Below, piece by piece: positions 25,358-34,411 of a stretch of DNA of 64,000 nucleotides. Position 1 is the first letter of the stretch. Each line of letters starts with the position of its first letter. The stretch is taken from positions 186,001 through 250,000 of the forward strand of contig UQDL01000002.1 of NCBI GenBank assembly GCA_900539775.1. Direction: 5' to 3'. Position numbers and translations under genes: made by a program. This stretch comes from an uncultured Anaerotruncus sp. (lineage in GTDB: Bacteria > Bacillota > Clostridia > Oscillospirales > Acutalibacteraceae). The notes under the pieces are model-generated. The model was given only the letters and a program-made list of their open reading frames with translations, was not told the origin of the DNA and searched no databases.

Positions 25358-27103
25358 CTACTCAGCGCTCATGCCGCTGAATTGGCTGTTATAAAGATTG
25401 AAATAAAAACCCTTATCCGCAAGCAGGGATTCATGAGTTCCCCTTTCAATTACAGAGCCGTTATTCATAACAAGAATTAAATCCGCATTTTTGACAGTTG
25501 AAAGTCTGTGCGCAACAATAAAAGTTGTTTTACCTTTCATAAGTTTTTCAAATGCCCGTTGAATTTTTATTTCCGTGCGTGTATCTATACTTGATGTTGC
25601 TTCGTCAAGTATAAGCATCGGCGGATCAACAAGCATCAACCTTGTAATGCACAAGAGCTGCTTTTGGCCTTGAGAGAGATTACCGCCGTCTGCGCCGATA
25701 AAAGTGTTATACCCATTAGGAAGGCGCTTTATGAAAGAGTGTGAATGCGCTTTTTTAGCAGCTGCAACTATTTCATCCTGCGAGGCATTCGGTTTGCCGA
25801 TAACAAGATTTTCTTTTATTGTTCCTGATTTCAGCCAAGTATCCTGAAGCACCATTCCGAAAGAAGAACGAAGGGATTTAACATTTATGCAGCCGTAATC
25901 AATTCCGTCAACACTTATGCTGCCGGCATCAACATCATAAAACTTCATTAAAAGATTTATAAGTGTGGTCTTTCCGCAACCCGTTGGCCCGACTATTGCA
26001 ACACGCATGCCACTGTGTACATCAATATTAAGGTTTTCAATAAGCTTTTTATCCGGCAAATAACTGAAATCAACATTTTCAAGTTTAATCTTTCCGCTTG
26101 GATTATCAAGCTTAATGCTTTTTTCGGTGTCCGGCTTTATTTCTTTTTCTTCTATAAGATCAAGAAGTCTGCCCGCACAGGCAATTGAATTTTGAAGTTC
26201 TGTTACAACTCCGCTTATCTCATTAAACGGCTTTGTATATTGCGTTGCATATGCAAGGAAGCTTGAAAGAATACCGACTGTTATATTGCCTTTAACTGCC
26301 ATTATTGCACCAAACAGCGCAACTGCCGCATAGACCACGGAATTTACAAATCTTGTTGAAGGATTTGTGATTGAAGAAAAGAAAGTGGCTTTAAGAGAGC
26401 ATTCTGCAAGGCGATTGTTTATTTCATCAAACTTTTGCTGATTTTGCTGCTTATGACCATATGCCTGAGTTACCTTTTGATTTGTTATCATTTCATCCGT
26501 AAAAGAGGTTTGTTCTCCCCTCGTTTCACTTTGAAGTTTAAACATATTATATGTTCGTTTTGCAATAAATCGGGCAATAAAAAACGAAAGCGGAGTTAAA
26601 ACAACAACAACCAAGGCAATCCAAAAATTGATATAAATCATAAATGCAAGTGTGCCGATTATGGTTACAACACCCGTAAACAGCTGCGTAAAGCCCATCA
26701 AAAGGCCGTCTGCAAATTGATCTGCATCCGAAATAACACGGCTGACGGTTTCTCCGTGAGGATGGCTGTCTAAATAAGAAAACGGAAGAACCTGAATTTT
26801 TGAAAAGGCTCTGTTTCGCATATCACGAACAACATTAAAGGTTATCCTATTATTAGAAACATTCATAAGCCATTGAAGAATTGCGGTTATGCAAACCAAA
26901 ACGGCAATTTGAACAAGATAAGGCACCATTGAAGCGAAATCAACATTACCGGCGCCGACTATGCAATCTATTGCTTTGCCGACAAGAATAGGCACATAAA
27001 GCGCAAGCAGAGCCGATGCAGCAGCGCAAACAACAGAAAGAAGCACCAAATATTTATATTTGCCTATATAGGAGAGAACTTTTCTGATTACGCCCTTTTT
27101 CAT
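25358..27103 (-). CDS. ABC exporter subunit with canonical ATPase site (BmrD/TM288-like)
   Basis: Half-transporter of 581 residues: six membrane helices (residues 15-310) then an ATPase domain. Walker A GPTGCGKTT, signature LSQGQKQLL, Walker B LILDEATSSID with catalytic Glu, and switch His in VAHRLST. The complete Walker B identifies this as the catalytic half of a heterodimeric multidrug-type exporter. Its start overlaps the partner's stop by 4 nt (ATGA) with GGAGG just before. Substrate not predictable. Confidence 0.9.
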   Translation of the reverse strand: MKKGVIRKVLSYIGKYKYLVLLSVVCAAASALLALYVPILVGKAIDCIVGAGNVDFASMVPYLVQIAVLVCITAILQWLMNVSNNRITFNVVRDMRNRAFSKIQVLPFSYLDSHPHGETVSRVISDADQFADGLLMGFTQLFTGVVTIIGTLAFMIYINFWIALVVVVLTPLSFFIARFIAKRTYNMFKLQSETRGEQTSFTDEMITNQKVTQAYGHKQQNQQKFDEINNRLAECSLKATFFSSITNPSTRFVNSVVYAAVALFGAIMAVKGNITVGILSSFLAYATQYTKPFNEISGVVTELQNSIACAGRLLDLIEEKEIKPDTEKSIKLDNPSGKIKLENVDFSYLPDKKLIENLNIDVHSGMRVAIVGPTGCGKTTLINLLMKFYDVDAGSISVDGIDYGCINVKSLRSSFGMVLQDTWLKSGTIKENLVIGKPNASQDEIVAAAKKAHSHSFIKRLPNGYNTFIGADGGNLSQGQKQLLCITRLMLVDPPMLILDEATSSIDTRTEIKIQRAFEKLMKGKTTFIVAHRLSTVKNADLILVMNNGSVIERGTHESLLADKGFYFNLYNSQFSGMSAE

Positions 27104-28818
27104 ACTGCATCCTCCCCTCCGAACTGCGATGCATAAATTTCTTTATATACATCACAATCGGCAAGCAGCTGCTTATGAGTTCCGCAACCTACGCACTTAC
27201 CATCATCCAAAACTATAATTTTATCTGCGGCCATAACAGAAGATGCACGCTGACTTACTATAAAAACGGTAGGATTATAATCAAGCTTTGCAATGGCAGT
27301 GCGCATTGCCGCCTCTGTTGCAAAATCAAGCGCCGAAGAACTATCGTCAAGCACAAGTATTTCAGGTTTACGAACAAGGGCCCTTGCAACTGCAAGCCTT
27401 TGCTTTTGCCCTCCCGAAAGATTGGCCCCGTTTTGTTCTATTTCGGCATTGAGTCCGCCTTTTTCATTAACCGAATCAAGAATCTGAGCCTGAGAAAGTG
27501 CCGCAAGCATTTCTTCGTCAGACGCCGATTCGCTGCCCCACTTTAAATTATCTCTGACAGTGCCTTTAAACAGCGCTGCTTTCTGCAACACAAATCCGAT
27601 TTTAGATTTTAGCAAATCATCATCTTGAGCTTTAACATCAATGCCGTTAACGTACACGGTTCCGCAAGTGGCATCATAAAAATGCGGAATAAGCGAAACA
27701 AGGCTCGTTTTGCCGCTGCCGGTGCCGCCGATTACGCCGATTACCTGACCTTTCTCGGCAGCAAAACTAATGCCGGAAAGTGATTCCTCAGCAGCATTTT
27801 TATAAGTTAGAGAAACATTATCAAATTCCACGGCATTACTGTTACAAACGCCGGAATTATCATTATGGCAAACCGAGCTTTCTATTTTAAGAATGCTTTC
27901 TATTCTGCCGGCACAGGCAAGTGCTTTTGTGATTGTGATAACTATATTTGCAAGTTTTATCAGCTCAACGAGTATTTGACTCATATAGTTATACAGAGCA
28001 ACAACTTCGCCTTGAGAAAGTCTGCCGGAATCAACACGAATAGCTCCGGCATAGACAAGCACAATTACAGCCACATTTATAACAATAAATGTTAGCGGAT
28101 TCATAAGAGCGGAAATTCTGCCGACCGCCTTTTGCATGTGAGAAAACAAAGTATTTTGCGTTTCAAATGATTCGATTTCTTTGTTTTCCTGAGTAAATGC
28201 ACGAATAACACGGGCACCGATAAGATTTTCTCTTGTTTTTAAAGTAATTGAATCAAGCTGATTTTGGATTTTTTTATATCTTGGAGTTGTGTAACCTATT
28301 ATCAAAAAAACAATAATGAAAAGGACGGGAATGGCAACAGCAAAAACAGTTGCGCATTTAACGTCAACCGTGAATGCCATTATCATTGCACCGAAAACTA
28401 TAAATGGGCTGCGTAGAAGTAAGCGCAACGCCATGTTAACTCCGTTTTGCACCTGAGCGGTATCATTAGTCATAACTGTTACAAGCCTTGATGCCCCTGC
28501 CTCATCCATTTCAGAGAAAGAAAGAGATTGAATTTTTGCAAACAAATCAGAGCGAACATTGCGCCCAAAGCCCGTTGCCGCCTTAGCCGCAAAGTATTGA
28601 GCCGTTATGGCTGCAACCATACCAACCACCGCAAGCAAAACAAGCAATGCGACATCTGCGATTATTTTGTGATAATCTTTCTTCAGAATGCCGTTATCTA
28701 TAATTGAAGCAACAACAAGCGGAACAATGAGTTCAAAAATTGCCTCAAGCATTTTGAAAAGCGGAGCAAAAAAAGATTCTTTTTTATAGTCCTTTAAATA
28801 AACAAGCAAGCTTTTCAT
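27100..28818 (-). CDS. ABC exporter subunit with degenerate ATPase site (BmrC/TM287-like)
   Basis: Half-transporter of 572 residues, six membrane helices then an ATPase. Walker A GGTGSGKTS and signature LSGGQKQRL are intact but the Walker B catalytic Glu is Asp (LVLDDSSSALD) and the switch His region reads IVSQRAS (Gln for His). These are the standard marks of the non-catalytic half in heterodimers such as TM287/288 or BmrCD. First gene of the pair; ATG 28818 follows AAGGTA and a good promoter. Confidence 0.9.
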   Translation of the reverse strand: MKSLLVYLKDYKKESFFAPLFKMLEAIFELIVPLVVASIIDNGILKKDYHKIIADVALLVLLAVVGMVAAITAQYFAAKAATGFGRNVRSDLFAKIQSLSFSEMDEAGASRLVTVMTNDTAQVQNGVNMALRLLLRSPFIVFGAMIMAFTVDVKCATVFAVAIPVLFIIVFLIIGYTTPRYKKIQNQLDSITLKTRENLIGARVIRAFTQENKEIESFETQNTLFSHMQKAVGRISALMNPLTFIVINVAVIVLVYAGAIRVDSGRLSQGEVVALYNYMSQILVELIKLANIVITITKALACAGRIESILKIESSVCHNDNSGVCNSNAVEFDNVSLTYKNAAEESLSGISFAAEKGQVIGVIGGTGSGKTSLVSLIPHFYDATCGTVYVNGIDVKAQDDDLLKSKIGFVLQKAALFKGTVRDNLKWGSESASDEEMLAALSQAQILDSVNEKGGLNAEIEQNGANLSGGQKQRLAVARALVRKPEILVLDDSSSALDFATEAAMRTAIAKLDYNPTVFIVSQRASSVMAADKIIVLDDGKCVGCGTHKQLLADCDVYKEIYASQFGGEDAV

Positions 28819-28864
28819 AAATATACCTTAATCATAGCAAATTCATAAATATTTATTATTTCAT

Positions 28865-28893
28865 ATAATATAATATCATCGTTATTGTGTCAA
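28865..28893 (-). promoter_or_regulatory. Promoter of the ABC exporter pair
   Basis: Minus-strand TTGACA (28893-28888), 17-nt spacer, TATTAT (28870-28865), about 45 nt before the start codon. Confidence 0.7.
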
Positions 28894-29126
28894 CAAATAA
28901 GAAAAAAATTAGTGCATTTTGCATAAGATTTATAATAAAATTTCTTACTGCCAACCAGTTTAAACAAAGCATATGCCGTATAGTATTACACCGAATAGAA
29001 TAAAAAAGGCTTCGAGAAGCACTCGAAGCAAAAACATTTACCGTTATAATAAATTAAATTAGGCAACTGCATAATAATTCACGCCGCTTTAAACGGTGTT
29101 GCAGACATCCTATAGTAGCAAGCAAT
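28894..29126. other. Gene-free gap with two hairpins
   Basis: No ORF supported. Holds GCTTCGAG/CTCGAAGC (29010-29032 area) followed on the minus strand by six T, which is terminator-like, and a second stem CACGCCG/CGGTGTTG near 29080-29101. The distance between the tRNA terminator and the first hairpin (about 90 nt) could accommodate a small minus-strand RNA, but no promoter was clear. Confidence 0.45.
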
Positions 29127-29158
29127 AAAAAATGCGGCAAGCCGTGCCTGCCGCATTT
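29127..29158 (-). terminator. Terminator of tRNA-Leu(CAG)
   Basis: AAATGCGGCA pairs with TGCCGCATTT, with TTTTTT following on the minus strand. The stem begins directly at the encoded CCA. Confidence 0.85.
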
Positions 29159-29244
29159 GGTGCGGAAGAAGGGACTTGAACCCTCATGAATTTGCATTCA
29201 CTAGAACCTGAATCTAGCGCGTCTGCCGATTCCGCCACTTCCGC
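29158..29244 (-). tRNA. tRNA-Leu (anticodon CAG)
   Basis: 87-nt class II tRNA with encoded CCA (29158-29160). Acceptor GCGGAAG/CTTCCGC; anticodon arm CTAGA-TTCAGGT-TCTAG gives CAG; long variable arm; T arm GGGTTCAAGTCCC. Reads CUG leucine codons. Confidence 0.95.
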
Positions 29245-29248
29245 ATGA

Positions 29249-29341
29249 AAAACACCTTAGATTTTTACACGGCTAAGGAAACCGTGGCGCACTTGCACAC
29301 AAGCCAAGCGGTTTGCCGCAATTTGCAACAACGGTATATTA
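29249..29341 (-). promoter_or_regulatory. Structured leader upstream of tRNA-Leu(CAG)
   Basis: A minus-strand promoter TTGACT-N17-TAATAT (29364-29336) would start a leader of about 85 nt before the tRNA. It folds into GCGG-CAAA-CCGC (29319-29308), CTTG-TGTG-CAAG (29303-29292), and CCTTAG/CTAAGG (29278-29255) followed by TGTTTTT, which looks like an intrinsic terminator only a few nucleotides before the tRNA. An alternative CACGG/CCGTG stem overlaps it. Seen: stems. Inferred: attenuation or a separate small RNA. Confidence 0.4.
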
Positions 29342-29352
29342 ACACAATCATC

Positions 29353-29381
29353 TTGAAAAGTCAATTGCATTATACTATAAT
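29353..29381 (+). promoter_or_regulatory. Promoter of the 29414-31292 gene pair
   Basis: TTGAAA (29353-29358), 17-nt spacer, TATAAT (29376-29381). Overlaps the divergent minus-strand promoter of the tRNA leader. Confidence 0.75.
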
Positions 29382-29413
29382 TGTTTTATAAAACTTTAAT
29401 GAAGGCAACAAAA

Positions 29414-29983
29414 ATGAAAAAAGCAATAATCTGCATCATATCGTTTTCCGCCGCTGCATATACAGCTTGGTTTATGCAGTTCGGAAGCTTGACCGCAAAT
29501 TCGGGAGCTCTTTCAAAAACAGGCCTCAGGCACCCTGTTCTTTTTGCCATTTGGGGAATATCGGCATATGCCGCACTGCTCTTAAACGGAATCTACATAT
29601 ATAGCAAAGGCATAAAGAAATTCAAGTCGTTCTTTATTAGCCTAGGAGCAATTGCTTTTGTAGGAATGGCATTAACATTGATATTTAAATTTGATTATGA
29701 TTTACGGCTGCAATATTATTTACACTGTGCAGGCTCTCTTGTTTTTTCGGTTTCGGCCGGAACGGCAATATTCTTTCTGTTTTTAATCAATTTTAAAAAG
29801 AATTTATTCTATGCGTTTCTTACGGTGATAATAGGCCTGATCCTTTTATCTGCCTGTATATGCCTGTTTATTTTTAAAGAAAATGCTTTGATTGAGGGAT
29901 TACCCGTAATATTCGCACTTATTTCAATGCCTTGTGCAATTCTGCACAAACGCAAAACTAAGGAGCCGTTAAATGCTGCATAG
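29414..29983 (+). CDS. Hypothetical six-helix membrane protein
   Basis: Not confidently assigned; the layout resembles DUF998/Frag1-like membrane proteins. About 189 residues with six hydrophobic segments; the stretch LHCAGSLVFSVSAGTAIF in the middle is the most distinctive. ATG 29414 is chosen because GAAGG lies 8 nt upstream and the promoter -10 covers the earlier part of the open frame. It overlaps the decarboxylase gene by 11 nt, so the two are translated as a unit. Confidence 0.65.
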   Translation: MKKAIICIISFSAAAYTAWFMQFGSLTANSGALSKTGLRHPVLFAIWGISAYAALLLNGIYIYSKGIKKFKSFFISLGAIAFVGMALTLIFKFDYDLRLQYYLHCAGSLVFSVSAGTAIFFLFLINFKKNLFYAFLTVIIGLILLSACICLFIFKENALIEGLPVIFALISMPCAILHKRKTKEPLNAA

Positions 29984-31292
29984 TGATTTACAAAATTTAA
30001 ACAAAATACCTTTTCATATGCCGGGGCACAAAAGAAATCCAAAATTTAACATCATAGGCAGCGAAGAAGACATAACGGAAATTGAAGGATTTGACAATTT
30101 ACATTACGCAACCGGCAGTATAAAAGAAATTGAGGACTGCCTTTCCGAATTTTATTCTTCAAAGCGTTCGTTTCTTCTTGTTAACGGATCAACCGTGGGT
30201 TTGCTTTCCGCCATATTTGCCGTTACAGATGACGGCGACAAAATTATAATTGCAAGAAACTGCCACAAAAGCGTTTATTCGGCCTGCTTATTACGGCATT
30301 TGAATGTTATATACGCCGAGCCTGATTATGATGAACTCCACGGAATATACACTCGAATGACTCAAGAAGAAATTGACAGACTGACAAAACAGCATCCGGA
30401 TGCAAAAGCAATAGTTGTTACAACACCGACATACGAAGGAATAACAAGCAATATAACCGCAAACATTCCGATTATCGCCGACGGTGCACACGCAGCCCAC
30501 TTTCCGTTTGGAAGTTTTCCGAAATATCCTGCTGCAGACATTGTTATTTCAAGCCTTCACAAAACTTTGCCGGCACTTACGCAAACGGCTGTTGCAAACA
30601 TATATAATGATGCATTTACGAACAAATTTAAGTTTTATGTTGACATCTTTGAAACAAGCTCACCAAGCTACATTTTGATGGCTTCTGCATCTAAATGCTG
30701 CGAATATCTGAAATGTTCAAAAGAGGATTTCAACAATTATTCAAAGATGCTTGATGATTTTTATAACAAAACAAAGTTGAATCATTTATCTTTTTTGCCG
30801 GCCGACGACAAAAGCAGAATTTGTGTTTCAACAGCAAAAAGCAACATAAATGCGGCGCAGCTGTGCAAAATTTTGCGAAACAAACACAAAATCGAACCGG
30901 AAGCCGCATATATTGAACACATAGTTTTAATTTCAACAGTTGCAGATGATGAGAATGCTTTAAATGCATTGTCAAAAGCTTTAACGGAAACAGACAATGC
31001 TGTTTCCTCCAAAATGCCAAAAATGCTGCAAAAGCCTCCATGCGGAGATGAAATTCACCGATTTGAGCTTCCCGAAAAATATGAAGCAACGCAGATTGAA
31101 ACATGCGAGGGAAAAACGGGAGCGGAATTTATTTTTGCCTACCCTCCCGACATTCCGCTGCTTACTCCGAATGAAATAATAACACCGGAGCTTTTATCAA
31201 TCATTTCTGAATTCAGAGAAAGCGGCACAGAGCTTGTTAGCGATTCAGGCTTACTGATTTCCAACTGCATATTGACAAAAGCGGAATTATAA
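29973..31292 (+). CDS. Orn/Lys/Arg decarboxylase family PLP enzyme
   Basis: Cytosolic PLP-dependent decarboxylase of the fold-I Orn/Lys/Arg group, 439 residues, making a diamine or agmatine. Motifs: FHMPGHKRNP at the N-terminus, VNGSTVGLLSAI phosphate-binding turn, ADGAHAAHF with the PLP-pairing Asp, and SSLHKTLPALTQ with the Schiff-base Lys. It is the compact form lacking the wing domain of inducible enteric enzymes. Specificity is not readable. AAGGAG precedes ATG 29973. With potABCD it gives the organism both synthesis and uptake of polyamines. Confidence 0.9.
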   Translation: MLHSDLQNLNKIPFHMPGHKRNPKFNIIGSEEDITEIEGFDNLHYATGSIKEIEDCLSEFYSSKRSFLLVNGSTVGLLSAIFAVTDDGDKIIIARNCHKSVYSACLLRHLNVIYAEPDYDELHGIYTRMTQEEIDRLTKQHPDAKAIVVTTPTYEGITSNITANIPIIADGAHAAHFPFGSFPKYPAADIVISSLHKTLPALTQTAVANIYNDAFTNKFKFYVDIFETSSPSYILMASASKCCEYLKCSKEDFNNYSKMLDDFYNKTKLNHLSFLPADDKSRICVSTAKSNINAAQLCKILRNKHKIEPEAAYIEHIVLISTVADDENALNALSKALTETDNAVSSKMPKMLQKPPCGDEIHRFELPEKYEATQIETCEGKTGAEFIFAYPPDIPLLTPNEIITPELLSIISEFRESGTELVSDSGLLISNCILTKAEL

Positions 31293-31329
31293 TATAAAAT
31301 ATATAAAAAAATGAAATGAGGTTTTCGGT

Positions 31330-31476
31330 ATGAAAAGAATCAATACTTTAAGCTCTCGCAATCTTTGCGAATCCGCTAAAAACGGCGGCTGCGGCGAATG
31401 CCAAACTTCTTGCCAATCCGCAAGCAAAACATCCTGCTCAGTTGCAAACCAAAAGTGTGAGCAGCTTAAGAAATAA
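31330..31476 (+). CDS. scfA: SCIFF ranthipeptide precursor, variant cysteine pattern
   Basis: 48-residue precursor of the SCIFF (six cysteines in forty-five residues) family, substrate of the radical-SAM maturase encoded next. The core CGECQTSCQSASKTSCSVANQKCE is near-identical to the family core, except that the usual fourth Cys (QSAC) is Ser32 and the acceptor-type Thr37 is Ser. An additional Cys13 lies in the leader side (RNLCESAK), so six cysteines remain: 13, 21, 24, 28, 36, 43. ATG 31330 follows GAGG by 8 nt. SCIFF peptides are almost universal in Clostridia but their role is unsettled; a quorum-like or regulatory role has been proposed. Confidence 0.93.
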   Translation: MKRINTLSSRNLCESAKNGGCGECQTSCQSASKTSCSVANQKCEQLKK

Positions 31477-31495
31477 TTAAATTGATGTAAGACTG

Positions 31496-31520
31496 CGGCG
31501 GTATAACTACCGCCGTTTTT
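31496..31520 (+). terminator. Attenuating terminator between SCIFF peptide and maturase
   Basis: CGGCGGTA (31496-31503) pairs with TACCGCCG (31508-31515), loop TAAC, then TTTTTCTTT. The T-run ends at the ribosome site of the maturase, so read-through is needed for its expression and the peptide should be made in excess. Confidence 0.85.
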
Positions 31521-31533
31521 CTTTGGAGTAAAT

Positions 31534-32925
31534 ATGATACATTCTTATAAAATGAAAGGTTATAATATCATTATAGACCAAAACAGCGGTTGTGTTCATT
31601 CCGTTGACGAGGTTGCTTATGATATTATAAATATGTTTGAAACCGAGCCGAAAGACAAAATCAAGGCTTACATTCTTGATAAATATGCAAACCGTGAAGA
31701 TGTTACGCCTGATGACATCGACCTTTGCTTTGAAGATATTGAAGCATTGATAAAGGACGGCCGCCTTTTTGCAAAGGACGCATTTGAAAATTCTGCTCTT
31801 GATTTTAAAAAACGGCAAGGCGTGCTTAAAGCGATTTGCCTGCATGTGGCACACGATTGCAATCTTGCCTGCAAATACTGCTTTGCCGGCAAGGGTGAAT
31901 ATGACGGGCCAAAAGGCTTAATGAGCTTTGAAACGGGAAAAAGAGCGCTTGATTTTCTTGTTGAAAAAAGCGGCACAAGAAAAAATCTTGAGGTTGACTT
32001 TTTCGGCGGAGAGCCGCTTCTTAACTGGGATGTTTGCAAAAGACTTGTTGAATACGGCAGAAGCATAGAAAAAGAGCACAACAAGAATTTTCGCTTTACG
32101 CTTACCACAAACGGAGTTCTTGTTGATGACGAGGTAATTGAATTTTGCAACAAAGAAATGGGAAATGTTGTGCTTTCGCTTGACGGAAGAAAAGAAACTC
32201 ACGACCGTCTCAGAACAACCTGCAACGGAAAAGGCTCTTATGATTTAATAGTTGATAAATTTAAAAAATTTGCAAATGCCCGCAATCAGGCAGATTACTA
32301 CATGAGGGGCACCTACACGCATTACAACACCGATTTTTCAAAAGACATTATCCATATGGCTGATTTGGGCTTCAAAGAGCTTTCAATTGAGCCTGTTGTT
32401 TGCGATCCGGCAGAGCCGTATGCGCTTAAAGAAAGCGATTTGCCTGTTTTAAAAGAGCAGTATGAAATTCTTGCAGACGAAATGCTGAATAGATACAGAA
32501 AAGGAAACGGATTTACATTTTATCATTATATGATAGACTTAAATTCCGGGCCCTGCATCGTTAAAAGAATATCCGGCTGCGGAGTCGGCACCGAATACAT
32601 GGCGGTTACACCAAGCGGCGAGCTTTATCCGTGCCATCAATTTGTTGGCGATGAAAAATTTTTGCTCGGAGATATTTGGAAAGGTGTTACAAACACTGCA
32701 ATTCTTGATGAATTTAAGGGCTGCAATGTTTATTCACACCCTGAATGCAAAGATTGCTTTGCAAAGCTTTACTGCAGCGGAGGCTGTGCCGCAAATGCAT
32801 ATCACACAACAGGAAGCGTTAACGGAATATATGAATTTGGCTGTGAATTACACAGAAAACGAATTGAATGTGCCATTATGCTTAAAGTTGCCGAGGCTGA
32901 AGAAAAGCTGAAGGTTGAATATTAA
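31534..32925 (+). CDS. scfB: Thioether cross-link-forming SCIFF peptide maturase (radical SAM/SPASM)
   Basis: Radical-SAM enzyme of 463 residues that forms Cys thioether bonds to side-chain or backbone carbons in the SCIFF peptide. Residues 1-95 form a PqqD/RRE-like peptide-recognition region. The SAM cluster is C109-x3-C113-x2-C116 (CNLACKYC), followed by FFGGEPLLNW and TTNGVL. The C-terminal SPASM domain has cysteines in GPCIVKRISGCG, LYPCHQF, HPECKDCFAKLYCSGGC and FGCELH, consistent with two auxiliary [4Fe-4S] clusters. Start ATG 31534 with TTTGGAGT. Paired with the precursor, as always in this family. Confidence 0.95.
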   Translation: MIHSYKMKGYNIIIDQNSGCVHSVDEVAYDIINMFETEPKDKIKAYILDKYANREDVTPDDIDLCFEDIEALIKDGRLFAKDAFENSALDFKKRQGVLKAICLHVAHDCNLACKYCFAGKGEYDGPKGLMSFETGKRALDFLVEKSGTRKNLEVDFFGGEPLLNWDVCKRLVEYGRSIEKEHNKNFRFTLTTNGVLVDDEVIEFCNKEMGNVVLSLDGRKETHDRLRTTCNGKGSYDLIVDKFKKFANARNQADYYMRGTYTHYNTDFSKDIIHMADLGFKELSIEPVVCDPAEPYALKESDLPVLKEQYEILADEMLNRYRKGNGFTFYHYMIDLNSGPCIVKRISGCGVGTEYMAVTPSGELYPCHQFVGDEKFLLGDIWKGVTNTAILDEFKGCNVYSHPECKDCFAKLYCSGGCAANAYHTTGSVNGIYEFGCELHRKRIECAIMLKVAEAEEKLKVEY

Positions 32926-33011
32926 CTAAAAATAAAATCGGCAATCCATTTATTGCCAATGAATTATTCTTGATATATCATTAAAAATAATCATGAAAGG
33001 TGCGTGGATTT

Positions 33012-34313
33012 ATGGACAACAAAGAACTATACAAAAGCAAGCTTGTTTCGGCTGAAGAAGCAATCTCCCACATCAAGAACGGAGACAGAATAGTAACCTC
33101 TTTCGGCTGCTGTGAGCCGCTCGGAATAGAAAGAGCACTTGCAAATAATTATATGAATTATAGTGATTTGCAAATATCAAACATGCTTATTATCGGTGAC
33201 ACACCATGGGTAAAGCCCGAAATGAAGGGCCACATCACTTATAACTCATTTTTTGCATCAAGAACAAACAGAGATGCGATTTCAAAAGGCATTGCAGACT
33301 TTACAACGAGCAATTTTTATGAAATCCCTACGGTGCTTAAAAATGTTATCAAGCCGAGGGTTTCAATAGTTTCTGTTTGCCCGCCGGATGAAAACGGATA
33401 TGTTTCTCTTGGCACAAATATTGATTATATTGAGAGCACGCTTTCATACTGTGAATTAAAGATAGCACAAGTTAATAAATTCGTGCCGAGAACACACGGT
33501 GCCGCAATAAAGCACATAAGTGAATTTGACTATTTCGTTGAAATTGACGAGCCGTTACCTGAGGTTCCGTCCGTAAAGCTTAGCGATGTTGAAATTCAGA
33601 TTGGCAAAAACTGCGCAGCGCTTGTTAAAGACGGCGATTGCCTTCAGCTTGGCATCGGTGGCATTCCGGATGCGATTTGTGAAGAACTGAAGACCAAAAA
33701 GAATTTAGGATTACACTCTGAAATGGTTGGCGACGGTGTTGTTGATTTGCTTAAAAGCGGTGTTATAAACAATTCTATGAAGCAAACACACAAAGGCAAA
33801 ACAATTTTAGGCTTTGCTTTCGGCACAAGAAAACTTTTTGATTATATTGACGATAATCCTGATGTTGAAATGTATCCGATTGAATACGTTAACTATCCGC
33901 CGAACATTGCAAAAAACGACAACTTTATTTCTATAAATTCATGCCTGCAGGTTGATCTTATGGGGCAAGTAGTGGCAGACACAATAGGACCAAAGCAGTT
34001 TTCGGGTGTTGGCGGCCAGGTGGACTTTGTAAGAGGCGCAACAATGAGCAACGGCGGCTTATCCGTTATTGCCATGACCTCTACCACCAAAAATGATACC
34101 ATTTCAAAAATAGTGCCGACAATTACTCCCGGCTCTGCAGTAACAACAACAAGAAATGATGTTAACTGCGTTGTTACCGAATACGGCACTGCAATGCTTA
34201 AAGGCAGAACGCTTAAAGAAAGAGCAAGAGCGCTTATCAAGATTGCTCACCCAAAATTCAGAGACGAGCTTTGCAAAGCTTTTGAAGAAAAATTTAATGA
34301 AAAAGCGTTTTAA
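33012..34313 (+). CDS. Acetyl-CoA hydrolase/transferase family protein (4-hydroxybutyrate/butyryl-CoA transferase-like)
   Basis: Family I CoA-transferase, about 433 residues from ATG 33012 (MDNKELYKSK). Conserved QLGIGGIPDAI near residue 215, HSEMVGDGVVDLL with the Glu that carries the CoA thioester in the family, and GVGGQVDFVRGA near 340 match the 4-hydroxybutyrate/butyryl-CoA:acetate transferases and acetyl-CoA hydrolases. It would swap CoA between acetate and another acid during fermentation; specificity remains open. Follows the SCIFF operon by 86 nt with no strong terminator. Confidence 0.87.
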   Translation: MDNKELYKSKLVSAEEAISHIKNGDRIVTSFGCCEPLGIERALANNYMNYSDLQISNMLIIGDTPWVKPEMKGHITYNSFFASRTNRDAISKGIADFTTSNFYEIPTVLKNVIKPRVSIVSVCPPDENGYVSLGTNIDYIESTLSYCELKIAQVNKFVPRTHGAAIKHISEFDYFVEIDEPLPEVPSVKLSDVEIQIGKNCAALVKDGDCLQLGIGGIPDAICEELKTKKNLGLHSEMVGDGVVDLLKSGVINNSMKQTHKGKTILGFAFGTRKLFDYIDDNPDVEMYPIEYVNYPPNIAKNDNFISINSCLQVDLMGQVVADTIGPKQFSGVGGQVDFVRGATMSNGGLSVIAMTSTTKNDTISKIVPTITPGSAVTTTRNDVNCVVTEYGTAMLKGRTLKERARALIKIAHPKFRDELCKAFEEKFNEKAF

Positions 34314-34411
34314 CTAAAGATGCAATGTAGTGTTTTTTAAATTATATAATTATTCCTTTTTACTATTCTTAACTTTTGTAAGAATTCACAATTTTTTTTG
34401 AAAGTGCTGTG

